A stretch of 48,043 bases of DNA from an uncultured Bacteroidota bacterium. Lineage in GTDB: Bacteria > Bacteroidota > Bacteroidia > Flavobacteriales > Flavobacteriaceae. Of the stretch, positions 35,619-45,705 are shown piece after piece. The notes beneath the pieces are model-generated. The model worked only from the letters and a program-made list of their open reading frames with translations, searched no databases and was not told the DNA's origin. The position numbers were made by a program, and so were the translations under genes. Within the stretch, counting starts at the first letter, position 1. The number at the start of each line of letters is the position of its first letter. The stretch lies in assembly GCA_902525795.1 (NCBI GenBank), contig CABZIT010000007.1, positions 1 to 48,043 of the forward strand, given 5' to 3'.

Positions 35619-37292
35619 ATGTCTTCAGATATATACCATTTTAGATTTTATGATTGGGAAAAAAAATTAAAAAATAAACCTTTTTTAAGACAACCCTTTG
35701 GAGACAAGTGGGAAGAATACACATGGGGAGATACTGGGATAATGGCCAGAAAACTTGCTAATGGTCTAAAGAGTCTAAATTTAAAAAAAGGTAGCCACAT
35801 TGGCTTGATTTCCAAAAACTGTAGAGAATGGATAATAGCGGATCTTGCTATAATTATGGCTGGCTACATTTCAGTTCCTTTTTTTCCAAATCTGAAATCA
35901 AATGAAATTGAAAATCTACTTGAATTTGGAGATGTCAAAGCACTATTCGTGGGGAAACTGGAAAATTGGGATGAAATAAAAAAAGGAGTTAAAAAAGAAA
36001 TGCCAATAATAGCATTTCCACATTATGAAAATAATTCCAAAGTTGATGAAGGATATCAGTGGGATGAATTTATCAATAGATTTAGTCCTCAAGAAGAGGA
36101 TTTTCACCCAAAACTGAGTGATATATGGACAATAATTTTCACTTCTGGAACAACAGGCAACCCCAAAGGGGTTGTTTTAACTTTTGAGACTAATCAAAGT
36201 ACTGACATCATGTATACCAAGGAATATAATCCCTTAGGTGTAGATTTTAAAGGGAATAATAGATTTTTTTCTTACTTACCAATGAACCATATTGCTGAGA
36301 GAATTGCTATCGAATTCACTGCATTTAAAAATGGTGGAACTATTTCTTTTACCGAGTCAATTGATACTTTTGTTAAAAATCTTCAGGAGATCCAACCAAG
36401 TGTATTTTTTGGAGTACCTAGAATTTACACGAAATTTCAGGGTGCAATTCTATCCAAATTTGATCAGAAAAAACTTAATATTTTACTCTCAATCCCATTT
36501 GTTTCCTCATTGATAAGGCATATTTTAAAAAAGAAGTTAGGATTAAGCAAGGCTAAAGTGGTAGTTTCTGGTGCTGCTGCCATCCAAGTCTCTCAAAGAA
36601 ATTGGTTTAGAAAAATTGGAGTCAATATAACAGTTGGGTATGGAATGACAGAAAATTGTGCTATTACTACACAAATCCCTGGTAATAATTTTAATAAGCC
36701 TGGTTCAGTTGGTAAAGTACAACCTAATGTTGAAATAAAGATTGATAAAAAATCTGATGAAATTTTAATGAGAGGACCCTATGTAATGCTTGGCTACTAC
36801 AATGATAAAGAAACAACTAATAATACTATTAAAAATGGATGGCTGCATACAGGAGATAAAGGATACATTGATGAAGAGGATTATCTGTTTATAACAGGAA
36901 GAGTAAAAGATACTTTTAAAACAAGTAAAGGGGAATTTATTGATCCCGCAAAGATTGAGGTATTATTTAGTGAGATATCTCATTTAGGACAAATTTGTAT
37001 CGTAGGACTTAATATTCCTCAGCCAATTTTACTTGCTACCCTTTCTGAAAATGGAAAAAATGAAGATAAAAATGAATTGACCAAAATTCTTGAATCAGAA
37101 TTAGAAAAAATAAATTCAAATTCAGTAAGTCACAAACGAGTTTCAACAATAATTATTTGTAAAGATAATTGGACTCCGGAAAACACTATACTTACTCCAA
37201 CCATGAAAATCAAAAGAGGAAATGTTGACAAGAAATACAAAGCAAACTTTAGCAAGTGGCACAACAGTGGTAGGAAAGTTATTTGGGAGTAA
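35619..37292 (+). CDS. AMP-binding acyl-CoA ligase
   Basis: An adenylate-forming ligase that activates a carboxylic acid to its CoA thioester using ATP, in the cytoplasm or on the inner membrane. The 557-residue protein has the P-loop TIIFTSGTTGNPKGVVLT, the VGYGMTENCAITTQ motif, the hinge region HTGDKGYIDEEDYLFITGR and, near the C-terminus, TPTMKIKRGNVDKKY with the catalytic lysine. It is closest by pattern to long-chain FadD/AMP-dependent synthetases of Bacteroidota, so fatty acids are the default substrate. It follows the symporter by 66 bp on the same strand, so a shared transcript is possible. Confidence 0.93.
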   Translation: MSSDIYHFRFYDWEKKLKNKPFLRQPFGDKWEEYTWGDTGIMARKLANGLKSLNLKKGSHIGLISKNCREWIIADLAIIMAGYISVPFFPNLKSNEIENLLEFGDVKALFVGKLENWDEIKKGVKKEMPIIAFPHYENNSKVDEGYQWDEFINRFSPQEEDFHPKLSDIWTIIFTSGTTGNPKGVVLTFETNQSTDIMYTKEYNPLGVDFKGNNRFFSYLPMNHIAERIAIEFTAFKNGGTISFTESIDTFVKNLQEIQPSVFFGVPRIYTKFQGAILSKFDQKKLNILLSIPFVSSLIRHILKKKLGLSKAKVVVSGAAAIQVSQRNWFRKIGVNITVGYGMTENCAITTQIPGNNFNKPGSVGKVQPNVEIKIDKKSDEILMRGPYVMLGYYNDKETTNNTIKNGWLHTGDKGYIDEEDYLFITGRVKDTFKTSKGEFIDPAKIEVLFSEISHLGQICIVGLNIPQPILLATLSENGKNEDKNELTKILESELEKINSNSVSHKRVSTIIICKDNWTPENTILTPTMKIKRGNVDKKYKANFSKWHNSGRKVIWE

Positions 37293-37301
37293 AACTTAGT
37301 T

Positions 37302-38987
37302 TTAAGATTTTAGTTTAGCTAATTGATTTTCAATTTGCTCGTCTTCAATTCTTGAAAATAATAGTTCAGGTTCATTAATTTTAACCCCTGATTTGACCAG
37401 AAATTTCTGCTCAATTAATAGATTCCAATTCCACAAAATTTCATGATTTTCGTGGTTGAGAATTTTCTTAATTTTTTTAGACGTATTTGGCATAAACGGC
37501 TCAGAAACAATTGAAATTATAGCGCTAATTTGTAAAGCAACGAACATAATAGTCTTTACTCTTAGTGGGTCAGATTTAATTAATTTCCATGGTTCTTGAT
37601 CCGCAAGATACTTATTTCCTTTACGAGCTATTTTCATAAATTCAAAACATGCCTCTCTAAATTTAAAGTTCATTATTAGTTTTTCAATTTCAATGATATT
37701 TAGCTTTATGTCATTTAACAAATTAAAATCTGAATCTTGAATATTTTCTGCTTGAGGAATATTATAGTCATAATATTTCTTAGTAAGGACGGTTACACGA
37801 TTTATAAAATTTCCCAATATAGCAACTAATTCGCTATTATTTCTTAACTGAAAGTCACTCCACGTAAAATCATTATCCTTATTTTCAGGTGCATTAATGG
37901 TTAAAACGTATCTTAAAACATCTTGCTGATTAGGAAAATCTTTTAAGTAATCTGGCAACCATACTGCCCAATTTTTTGAGGTTGATATTTTTGAACCCTC
38001 TAAATTTAAAAATTCATTTGCTGGAACATTTTTTGGCAGGATATATTCTCCATGCGCTTGGAGCATTGATGGGAAAATTATACAGTGAAAAACTATATTA
38101 TCCTTTCCAATGAAATGAACCAATTCTGTTTTGGAATCTTTCCAAAATTTTTCCCAATTTATTTTATTTTTTTCTGCCCACTCAATTGTGGATGATATGT
38201 AGCCTATAGGAGCATCAAACCAAACATATAAAACTTTACCTTGAGCATTCGAAATTGGTACAGGTACACCCCAATCTAAATCTCTAGTTACAGCCCTTGG
38301 CTTGAGACCTTCATCAAGCCATGACTTACACTGCCCAATAACATTTGACTTCCAAGAATCTTTATTTTTTGTAAGAATCCAATCACTTAAAAAATCTTGA
38401 AATTGATCAAGTTTTAAATACCAATGTTTGGTTTTTTTCAAGTCTGGCTTATTCCCCGAAATAGCTGATCTAGGATTAATAAGATCCGATGGATTTAAAC
38501 TTGCTCCACATTTTTCACACTGATCACCATATGCTTCAGAGTGACCACACTTAGGACATGTTCCAACAATAAATCTATCTGCTAAAAATTGATTCTCTTT
38601 AGAGTCATAGTATTGATCTGTTTGTTTTTCCTCAAAATAATTTTTATCATTAAGTTCCATAAAAAAGTCTGATGCAACTTTATGATGAATCTTATTTGAT
38701 GTTCTCGAATAATTGTCAAAGGAAATCCCAAATTCATCAAAGCTATCCTTAATAATTTTGTGATATCTATCAACAATTGTTTGAGGGGTTGAGTTTTCTC
38801 TTTTAGCCTTCAATGTAATTGGAACTCCATGTTCATCACTTCCACAAATAAACGCAACATCATTACCCTTAATTCTGAGAAGCCTAGCATATATATCAGC
38901 TGGAATGTAAACACCCGCTAGATGTCCAATATGAATGGGTCCATTTGTATAAGGAAGAGCTGCGGTTATCGTAAAGGTTTTACTCAA
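37302..38987 (-). CDS. metG: methionine-tRNA ligase without C-terminal domain
   Basis: MetRS charges tRNA-Met, including the initiator. Class I motifs are present: [14 protein letters not shown] (HIGH at 18-22) and SKISTSKNW (the KMSKS equivalent, 333-337, in the KISTS form typical of the phylum). A zinc knuckle CPKCGH...CEKCGA uses Cys144, 147, 157 and 160. At 561 residues it ends right after the anticodon-binding helices ([19 protein letters not shown]) and lacks the roughly 110-residue EMAP-like tRNA-binding domain that many flavobacterial MetRS carry. The start is TTG AGT, giving the usual short N-terminus. Its stop is 9 bp from the convergent ligase gene, leaving no room for a lost tail. 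Confidence 0.96.
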   Translation of the reverse strand: MSKTFTITAALPYTNGPIHIGHLAGVYIPADIYARLLRIKGNDVAFICGSDEHGVPITLKAKRENSTPQTIVDRYHKIIKDSFDEFGISFDNYSRTSNKIHHKVASDFFMELNDKNYFEEKQTDQYYDSKENQFLADRFIVGTCPKCGHSEAYGDQCEKCGASLNPSDLINPRSAISGNKPDLKKTKHWYLKLDQFQDFLSDWILTKNKDSWKSNVIGQCKSWLDEGLKPRAVTRDLDWGVPVPISNAQGKVLYVWFDAPIGYISSTIEWAEKNKINWEKFWKDSKTELVHFIGKDNIVFHCIIFPSMLQAHGEYILPKNVPANEFLNLEGSKISTSKNWAVWLPDYLKDFPNQQDVLRYVLTINAPENKDNDFTWSDFQLRNNSELVAILGNFINRVTVLTKKYYDYNIPQAENIQDSDFNLLNDIKLNIIEIEKLIMNFKFREACFEFMKIARKGNKYLADQEPWKLIKSDPLRVKTIMFVALQISAIISIVSEPFMPNTSKKIKKILNHENHEILWNWNLLIEQKFLVKSGVKINEPELLFSRIEDEQIENQLAKLKS

Positions 38988-39063
38988 GAATAATTTTTAT
39001 ATTAGTAAAAGTAACAATTTTACAAATAAGGATAATTAGATGTTATTATTTAAAATTTAGTCA

Positions 39064-40059
39064 ATGAAAGTAAATTTTTTTTTTGTAATTACATTTTTCA
39101 TCCTTTCTTTAGGCTTTTCACAAACATCTTACAAAATGGACAGACTTATTAAACCAGAAAATTTAAAAACTGGTGATACAATTTCAATTATTGCTCCATC
39201 TGGTGTTTTAAAAGATTATGATAAGTATATGGACAAATCTATTAATCTTATGGAAAGCTGGGGACTTAATGTAGTACTTGGATCATCTATTTATGATAAT
39301 TACGGGCATTTTTCATCAGCAGACATCAATAGAGAAAAGGATTTTCAAAATGCAATTGATGATAATAAAATAAAAGCAATTTGGTGTGCAAGAGGGGGGT
39401 ATGGTGCTATGAGAATTATCGACAATATTAATTATGAAAATTTATTAAAATATCCCAAATGGGTCATAGGGTACTCAGATATCACGGCCATTCATAATGA
39501 GATTCACAACCTAGGAGTTGAGTCCATACACGGAGTCATGTGTAAAAGTTTAGAAGATATTTCTGTTGAAGATGACTCAATAAAAAAATTGAAAGATATT
39601 ATTTTTGGAGGTGGTGAACTAAGTTATATAATTGAAGGTAATAAATATAATATTCCTGGAATTGCAAGCGGAAAATTAGTTGGGGGAAACCTAACCTTAT
39701 TACAAAGTTTATTACAATCTAAATCCTCTATAGATACAACCAATAAGATTATTTTTATTGAAGAGGTTGGCGAATATCTTTATCATATAGATAGAATGCT
39801 GCATTCACTAAAGCGTGCTGACTATTTTAGTAAATGTAGTGGCTTAATTATTGGAGATTTTACAGACATCAAAAAAAACGAAACAAAATTTGGAAAAAAT
39901 TTGTATGAAATTATTAATGAAATTGTAGAAGAATATAATTTTCCTGTTATTTACGGATTTTCAGCTGGACATGGTCATAAAAATTTACCTTTGATTTTTG
40001 GAAGAAATGTTGAGATTACTGTAAGTAAAAATAAAAGTGAAATCAGGTTCTCTAATTAG
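39064..40059 (+). CDS. LD-carboxypeptidase, S66 family, secreted
   Basis: This serine peptidase cuts the L-Lys/DAP-D-Ala bond in murein tetrapeptides during cell-wall recycling. Unlike cytoplasmic LdcA of E. coli, this 331-residue protein has a Sec signal (about 1-20, FFILSLGFSQ), so it acts in the periplasm. The S66 triad is visible: Ser138 in VIGYSDITAIH, Glu233 in IIFIEEVGEYLYHIDRML and His303 in GFSAGHGHKNLPL. The ARGGYGAMRI motif at about 109-118 is also typical. ATG start, 76 bp from the divergent metG. Its tail overlaps mfd by 8 bp. Confidence 0.93.
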   Translation: MKVNFFFVITFFILSLGFSQTSYKMDRLIKPENLKTGDTISIIAPSGVLKDYDKYMDKSINLMESWGLNVVLGSSIYDNYGHFSSADINREKDFQNAIDDNKIKAIWCARGGYGAMRIIDNINYENLLKYPKWVIGYSDITAIHNEIHNLGVESIHGVMCKSLEDISVEDDSIKKLKDIIFGGGELSYIIEGNKYNIPGIASGKLVGGNLTLLQSLLQSKSSIDTTNKIIFIEEVGEYLYHIDRMLHSLKRADYFSKCSGLIIGDFTDIKKNETKFGKNLYEIINEIVEEYNFPVIYGFSAGHGHKNLPLIFGRNVEITVSKNKSEIRFSN

Positions 40060-43000
40060 ATTTAATACTTTTTAAAACTTCCAATGCACTTTCTATATTT
40101 TTTATATTTGGAATCCTCAAAATTAGCTTGCTTACGTTCTCTACTTTTTTCTCTTTGAAAGAAATATTTTTATTAATTCTAGAGTATTTAAGAAACATTT
40201 GGACATTATTACTATCATGTGATGACATGATATTTTTAATATGGCATATCATATATCCTTTTTTCATAATAATTTTGTCGATATTCATACTATCGGCAAG
40301 CCAACGTAGCTTAATACTTTTCAATAAATTAATTGATTCGACAGGTATTTTTCCAAAACGATCGATTAGCTCATTTTCAAAATTTGTTAGATCTGATTGA
40401 TTCAAAATTTTACTCAGTCTTGTGTATAAATCTAGTCTTTCTGAATTACTATTTATATAATAATTTGGAAACATTAAATTTAAGTCTGTTTCAAAAATAA
40501 CCTTTGCTGCACTTTTTATATTATCTATATTAAATTCAATGTCATTAAATTCAGTATTTCTTAGTTCATTAATTGCTTCATCTAATATTTTTTGATATGT
40601 TTCAAATCCCATTTCATTTATAAATCCACTTTGCTCACCACCAAGCAAATCGCCTGCTCCACGAATTTCAAGATCCTTCATTGCTATATTAAAACCACTT
40701 CCCAAATCTGAATAATACTCTAAGGCAGCTATTCTTTTTTTAGATTCATCAGACATTTTATTAAACTCAGGGGTAATTAAATAGCAAAACGCTTTTTTAT
40801 TACTTCTTCCTACCCTGCCTCGCATTTGATGTAAATCACTTAGTCCAAAATTATTTGCATTATTAATAAAAATAGTATTAGCATTTGGAACATCTAAACC
40901 GCTTTCAATAATAGTTGTACTTACCAAAATATCAAATTCATTGTTTATAAATCTTATCATTAAAGATTCAAGTTTTTTTCCAGTTAACCTTCCATGTGCA
41001 ACTGCTATTTTAGATTCAGGAACTAGACCTTTTAAAAGTGATGCAATTTCCTCAATATTTTGAATTTTATTGTTCACAAAAAATACTTGTCCTCCCCTTT
41101 CGATTTCATATCGAATAGCTTTTGTAAGTATCTCTTTATCAAATCTGATAACACTAGTTTTTATTGGATATCTATTTGGAGGAGGAGTTGTTATCAATGA
41201 TAAATCTCTTGCAGACATGAGGCTAAATTGCAATGTCCTTGGAATAGGAGTTGCGGAAAGGGTCAAAACATCAATATTTTTTCTTAATGATTTAAGTTTG
41301 TCTTTAACATTAACTCCAAACTTTTGTTCCTCATCAATTATTAATAAGCCCAAATCTTTAAAGGATATTTTATTGTTGACAAGCTGATGAGTTCCAATTA
41401 TAATGTCAATTTTTCCGCAATTAATATTATTAATTATTTCCGCTTTTTCTTTATTTGTTTTAAATCTATTTAGATAATTAACAGAAACAGGGAATTCTTT
41501 TAATCTAGATGAAAAAGTTTTAAAATGTTGAAAAGCAAGGATGGTAGTTGGTACTAGGACAGCAACTTGCTTATTATTATCAACTGCTTTAAAGGCTGCT
41601 CTTACAGCTAATTCAGTTTTTCCAAACCCAACGTCACCACATATTAGTCTGTCCATAGGTTGATCACTTTGCATATCTTTTTTTATATCCAGTGTAACCC
41701 TGTTTTGATCTTCTGTATCTTCATATATAAAAGATGCTTCCAATTCATTTTGCAAATAACTGTCATCATCATACTTAAAACCTTTTTTTTGTTTTCTTTC
41801 AGCATACACCTTAATAAGGTCATAAGCAATTTTCTTTACATTCTTTTTTGTTTTTTGTTTTAATAACGCCCATGCTTTACTACCCAGCTTATATATTTTT
41901 GGGGTTTTTCCATCTTTTCCTGAATACTTAGAAATCTTATGAAGAGAGTGAATGCTTAAATACAATATGTCTCTATCACCATATATCAATTTTATTGATT
42001 CTTGCATGTTCCCATCTACATCAATTTTTTCTAATCCGATATATTTTCCAATTCCATGATCAATATGAGTTACATAATCTCCTTTTTTGAGATTATTGAT
42101 TTGTTTAAGAGCAATGGATAGGTGATTTTTATATCTCCTTCTTAATTTAAACTTGTGATACCGTTCAAAAATTTGATGATCCGTATAAAAAATAATTTTT
42201 TCATCATTATCAACAAACCCCTTTGACACAGGAAGAATCAATGGATCAATAATAAAATCTGAATTTAAATCAGTTAAAATCTGCTTGAGCCTTTTTTGTT
42301 GCTGTATATTTGTACAACATAAATTAACCCCAAAACCATCCTTAATTCTTTTTTTAATCTCTTGGGTAAATAAATCAAAATTTCTGTTAAAAGAAGGTTG
42401 AGGTAAAATATTAAATCTAAAATCTGGATCAGATTTTTTGGTGTCAAATTCAATTACTTTGAAGTTATTTATTGCTTGTGAAAAAAGATTAGCATTAATA
42501 AATTGTATTTCAGGCTTAACATAATTTACTTTTTTTTGGGTCTTTGAAAAATATAACTTTTGAGAATCAAGGAAAGCAGATAATTCATCAGAAATTATTT
42601 CAATATCTTCAAGAAATATCAAACAATTTTTTTCTATCATTTGAAAAATATTAGAGATATTCTCTTTGTCTAAATTTATCAATATATTAGAAACAATTTT
42701 TATTGATTCATAACTTTTATCTGATCTTTGTGATTCAATATCAAAAGATCTTATTCTAGAAATTTCATCACCAAAAAATTCAATTCTGTAAGGTGCTTGA
42801 CTTGAAAATGGAAAAATATCAATAATTCCACCTCTTACAGCAAATTCACCTGGCTCCATAACAAAATCTTCTCTTCTAAAATCAAGATCAAATAATTCTT
42901 CATTCAAACCTTCAAATGAAATGCTTTGATTAATTTTAAGCTCAATAGACCTTTTTTTAAATTCATTTTTATCAATCAGACTTTCACAAATTGCCTTTGT

Positions 43001-43372
43001 GTATGTAACTACAATATAACTTTGTTCTTTTTTTGAAATTAAAAAATCTAACAACTCTGTTCTTTGCAACAAATCATAACTATTAGATTTAATATTTGAA
43101 TAAAAATCTTTTTTTGATTCCGGAAAGAAAAAAATCTTGTCTTTTTGTAATAAGGATTCAATATCGTTCAAAAAATATAAGGATTCTTCTTTAGTTTTAA
43201 AAATGATGAAGTTTTGAAAACTAAAGCCTTTAATTAGTTTTGAAAAATAAAATGCTAGAGAGGAACCTACTAATCCTTTAAGGGTAATATTTTGATTTTG
43301 ACCAATAGATTTCCGGAGACTATCAAAAACTGATGACTCATTATACTGATCTAAAAAAAATTTATTTTTCAA
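40052..43372 (-). CDS. mfd: transcription-repair coupling factor Mfd
   Basis: Mfd removes RNA polymerase stalled at DNA damage and recruits UvrA. The 1106-residue protein has the UvrB-like N-terminal modules (REDFVMEPGEFAVRGGIIDI), the RNA-polymerase-interacting domain starting GDYVTHIDHGIGKYIGLE, then an SF2 translocase with Walker A ICGDVGFGKTELAVRAAFKA, the DEEQ box LLIIDEEQKFG, TLSATPIPRTLQFS, and the TRG-type QMRGRVGRSNKKAFCYL motif, ending with the TRCF domain. Length is near normal. The start is TTG AAA; no ATG lies near, and an exact -7 element is 14 bases upstream. Confidence 0.97.
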   Translation of the reverse strand: MKNKFFLDQYNESSVFDSLRKSIGQNQNITLKGLVGSSLAFYFSKLIKGFSFQNFIIFKTKEESLYFLNDIESLLQKDKIFFFPESKKDFYSNIKSNSYDLLQRTELLDFLISKKEQSYIVVTYTKAICESLIDKNEFKKRSIELKINQSISFEGLNEELFDLDFRREDFVMEPGEFAVRGGIIDIFPFSSQAPYRIEFFGDEISRIRSFDIESQRSDKSYESIKIVSNILINLDKENISNIFQMIEKNCLIFLEDIEIISDELSAFLDSQKLYFSKTQKKVNYVKPEIQFINANLFSQAINNFKVIEFDTKKSDPDFRFNILPQPSFNRNFDLFTQEIKKRIKDGFGVNLCCTNIQQQKRLKQILTDLNSDFIIDPLILPVSKGFVDNDEKIIFYTDHQIFERYHKFKLRRRYKNHLSIALKQINNLKKGDYVTHIDHGIGKYIGLEKIDVDGNMQESIKLIYGDRDILYLSIHSLHKISKYSGKDGKTPKIYKLGSKAWALLKQKTKKNVKKIAYDLIKVYAERKQKKGFKYDDDSYLQNELEASFIYEDTEDQNRVTLDIKKDMQSDQPMDRLICGDVGFGKTELAVRAAFKAVDNNKQVAVLVPTTILAFQHFKTFSSRLKEFPVSVNYLNRFKTNKEKAEIINNINCGKIDIIIGTHQLVNNKISFKDLGLLIIDEEQKFGVNVKDKLKSLRKNIDVLTLSATPIPRTLQFSLMSARDLSLITTPPPNRYPIKTSVIRFDKEILTKAIRYEIERGGQVFFVNNKIQNIEEIASLLKGLVPESKIAVAHGRLTGKKLESLMIRFINNEFDILVSTTIIESGLDVPNANTIFINNANNFGLSDLHQMRGRVGRSNKKAFCYLITPEFNKMSDESKKRIAALEYYSDLGSGFNIAMKDLEIRGAGDLLGGEQSGFINEMGFETYQKILDEAINELRNTEFNDIEFNIDNIKSAAKVIFETDLNLMFPNYYINSNSERLDLYTRLSKILNQSDLTNFENELIDRFGKIPVESINLLKSIKLRWLADSMNIDKIIMKKGYMICHIKNIMSSHDSNNVQMFLKYSRINKNISFKEKKVENVSKLILRIPNIKNIESALEVLKSIKSN

Positions 43373-43386
43373 TAAATAAATTTTTG

Positions 43387-43394
43387 CAAATATA
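43387..43394 (-). promoter_or_regulatory. mfd promoter, -7 element
   Basis: The minus strand reads TATATTTG, an exact TAnnTTTG, 14 bases before the TTG start, which supports that start choice. Confidence 0.5.
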
Positions 43395-43451
43395 TTAGAA
43401 ATTATATTTTTCTGTAAATAATAATAATTAATCTATTTTAGATATTTACAA

Positions 43452-43937
43452 ATGAATCTTATGAAAATTTTAATAAGAGACGCTAATGAAAATGATATGG
43501 GTAAGGTTTTTGATTTAGTTCAAGAACTAGCAATCTTTGAAAAAGAGCCAGATGCAATTGATATTGATGTTACATATTACATCAAAAATGGATTTAAAAA
43601 AAATCCGCTTTTTAAATGTTTTGTTGCTGAAAAAGAGAATTCAATCGTTGGAATTGCATTAATATATTACAGGTTTTCTACGTGGAAGGGTAAAACAATT
43701 CACATAGAAGATTTGATTGTAACCAAAAACTTTAGAAATAAAGGTATTGGTAATTTATTATTTGAAAGAGTCATAAATTATGCTAATGAAATGAAAGTAA
43801 AAAGAGTTTCCTGGGAAGTATTGGATTGGAATACAAATGCAATTGATTTTTATAAAAAAAAGGGAGCTAAATTAAAAGAGGATTGGAAAATATTTCATCT
43901 TTCAGGAAAAAATTTGTTAGCAAAATCCAAACAATAA
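43452..43937 (+). CDS. GNAT N-acetyltransferase, SSAT-like
   Basis: A 161-residue acetyl-CoA-dependent N-acetyltransferase of the GNAT fold. The acetyl-CoA loop RNKGIGNLLFERV (about 97-109) is clear. The flanking ISTWKG-type segment YYRFSTWKGKTIHIEDLIV and the ending WNTNAIDFYKKKGAKLKEDW resemble spermidine/spermine (diamine) acetyltransferases, so a polyamine or small amine is a plausible substrate; this is inference. It starts at ATG, with another in-frame ATG three codons later. It diverges from mfd. Its last 43 bases overlap the end of arsC on the other strand. Confidence 0.9.
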   Translation: MNLMKILIRDANENDMGKVFDLVQELAIFEKEPDAIDIDVTYYIKNGFKKNPLFKCFVAEKENSIVGIALIYYRFSTWKGKTIHIEDLIVTKNFRNKGIGNLLFERVINYANEMKVKRVSWEVLDWNTNAIDFYKKKGAKLKEDWKIFHLSGKNLLAKSKQ

Positions 43938-44323
43938 GTTTTAATTTGATTCCTTACAGACATGAATGTCTCTATTTTTTTTTCATCATTTTCAAATTCT
44001 ATTTTAGAGGGATCAATAAAGTTTTTGTGAAGTTTCACTGCATCTTTATTTGAAAATATTGGGCAAGATTCATTAGCATGATCACAAACAGTGATAATAT
44101 AATTGAAATGAAAATTTAAATAGTCCTCGACTAAATTTGAAGTATGATCAGAAATATCAACTCCATCTAGTCCCATGACTTTTACCGCATCAACATTTAA
44201 ACTATGTTTTTTTACTCCTGCGCTGTAAACTTTGGCATCTGCAATAAGCATATTTTTTAAATACCCATGTGCCATTTGACTTCGGCATGAGTTTCCTGTA
44301 CACAATACCAATATATTCTTCAA
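43895..44323 (-). CDS. arsC: arsenate reductase ArsC, thioredoxin-coupled type
   Basis: It belongs to the low-molecular-weight phosphatase fold and should reduce arsenate to arsenite, with thioredoxin as electron donor. The P-loop CTGNSCRS has the nucleophile Cys8 and a second cysteine at 13; Cys80 and Cys87 in TVCDHANESCPIF have the same spacing as Cys82/Cys89 of Staphylococcus ArsC. This separates it from plain tyrosine phosphatases, which lack those two. Length 142. The start is TTG AAG, one base after mgtE. No arsenite pump or ArsR is in the window. Its 3' end overlaps the GNAT gene by 43 bp. Confidence 0.92.
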   Translation of the reverse strand: MKNILVLCTGNSCRSQMAHGYLKNMLIADAKVYSAGVKKHSLNVDAVKVMGLDGVDISDHTSNLVEDYLNFHFNYIITVCDHANESCPIFSNKDAVKLHKNFIDPSKIEFENDEKKIETFMSVRNQIKTYCLDFANKFFPER

Positions 44324-44324
44324 T

Positions 44325-45695
44325 TTAAATTTGTAAAATTAGTTTGGCTACTAAAAAGTAAATCAATATTCCAAAAATATCATTACTAGTTGTAATAAAA
44401 GGACCTGTTGCTATTGCGGGGTCAATACCTCTACTGTTCAAAAATAATGGGATAAATGTACCGATAATTCCAGCAACAATAATCACAACTACAAGGGATA
44501 ATGATAAAGCTAGGGCTACCGAAAATTGGTCTTTCCACAAATAAATGAAAACAAAAAGAAGAACAGCAAGAATAACTCCATTTAAAACGGATAATAAAGT
44601 CTCTTTAAATAATCTATTATTTATACTTCCTTTAATTTCACTGTTTGCAAGACCCTGTACTATAATAGCACTGGATTGAACGCCAACATTTCCTGCCATC
44701 GCTGCAATAAGTGGTGTAAAATAAAAAAGAATTTTATGCTGCATTAGAATTTCATCAAATCCTCCCATAATAAAAGCTGCACCAATACCACCAATCAAAC
44801 CTAAAATTAACCAAGGCAGTCTAGCTCTGGTTAACTCAAATATACTGTCATCTACATCAACATCCTGTACAATACCAGCAGCAAGCTGATAGTCTTTTTC
44901 TGCTTCCTCCTTGATTAAATCTACAATATCATCAATTGTAATTCTTCCTAATAATTTTTTCTTAGCATCCACAACAGGAATTGCTCCTAAATCATACTTT
45001 TGCATGACACTTGCAACATGTTCTGCAGAATCAGTGTCAAAGACAAAATCAACATTAGAAATAAATATTGTTTTAATTTTTGAACCAGCCTCTGCTACTA
45101 ACAAATCTTTAAGAGAAAGTCTTCCAAGTAAGACATTTTTATTGTTTACAACATAGACAGAGTGTACCCGTGTAACCTCAGAAGCTTGTGACCTAATTTC
45201 CTTGATACATCTATTGACTGACCAATTTTCATTAACTTTAATTAATTCCTTGGCCATTAATCCACCAGCTGAGTTTTCTTCATATTTTAATAACTCCTTA
45301 ATATCAGCTTTATGTTCAGCATCAACAATTTTTGATATTACCTTTTTTTGTTTTTCTTCAGAAAGCTCTAGAATAATATCAGTTGCATCATCAGTATCCA
45401 GTTCTTCAACCTCCTCTGCAATTTCTTTTATTGAAAGATTTTTAAGAATTTTCTCTCTATAATCCTCATCTAACTCCATCAATACATCAGATGTTTTTTC
45501 GGAGTCAAGAAGTTTAATTATATAAGTTGCTTGATCAGGGTTCAATTCTTCTAAAACTTCAGCAATATCAGCATGATGAAAATTTTTAAAGTTATTTACG
45601 ATCTTAGAATCATTTGATTGATCAATCAACTTTATTATATTTTCAATAAGCTCTTCAGAAATTTTGAATTTTTTATATTTTTGATCCTGATTCAT
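44325..45695 (-). CDS. mgtE: magnesium transporter MgtE
   Basis: MgtE is a magnesium channel in the inner membrane, gated by intracellular magnesium. It has an N-domain of acidic helical repeats (FHHADIAEVLEELNPDQ, LDSEKTSDVLMELDEDYREK), a CBS pair (about 140-265, MQKYDLGAIPVVDAKKKLLG), a plug helix and five membrane helices, with PLIAAMAGNVGVQSSAIIVQ and GIDPAIATGPFITTSNDIFG lining the pore. I start at the ATG giving MNQDQKYKKFKIS (456 aa), 10 bp after rsmA, because homologues begin near KFKIS. An upstream ATG seven codons earlier would overlap rsmA. Confidence 0.94.
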   Translation of the reverse strand: MNQDQKYKKFKISEELIENIIKLIDQSNDSKIVNNFKNFHHADIAEVLEELNPDQATYIIKLLDSEKTSDVLMELDEDYREKILKNLSIKEIAEEVEELDTDDATDIILELSEEKQKKVISKIVDAEHKADIKELLKYEENSAGGLMAKELIKVNENWSVNRCIKEIRSQASEVTRVHSVYVVNNKNVLLGRLSLKDLLVAEAGSKIKTIFISNVDFVFDTDSAEHVASVMQKYDLGAIPVVDAKKKLLGRITIDDIVDLIKEEAEKDYQLAAGIVQDVDVDDSIFELTRARLPWLILGLIGGIGAAFIMGGFDEILMQHKILFYFTPLIAAMAGNVGVQSSAIIVQGLANSEIKGSINNRLFKETLLSVLNGVILAVLLFVFIYLWKDQFSVALALSLSLVVVIIVAGIIGTFIPLFLNSRGIDPAIATGPFITTSNDIFGILIYFLVAKLILQI

Positions 45696-45705
45696 TAAAG
45701 AAGAT

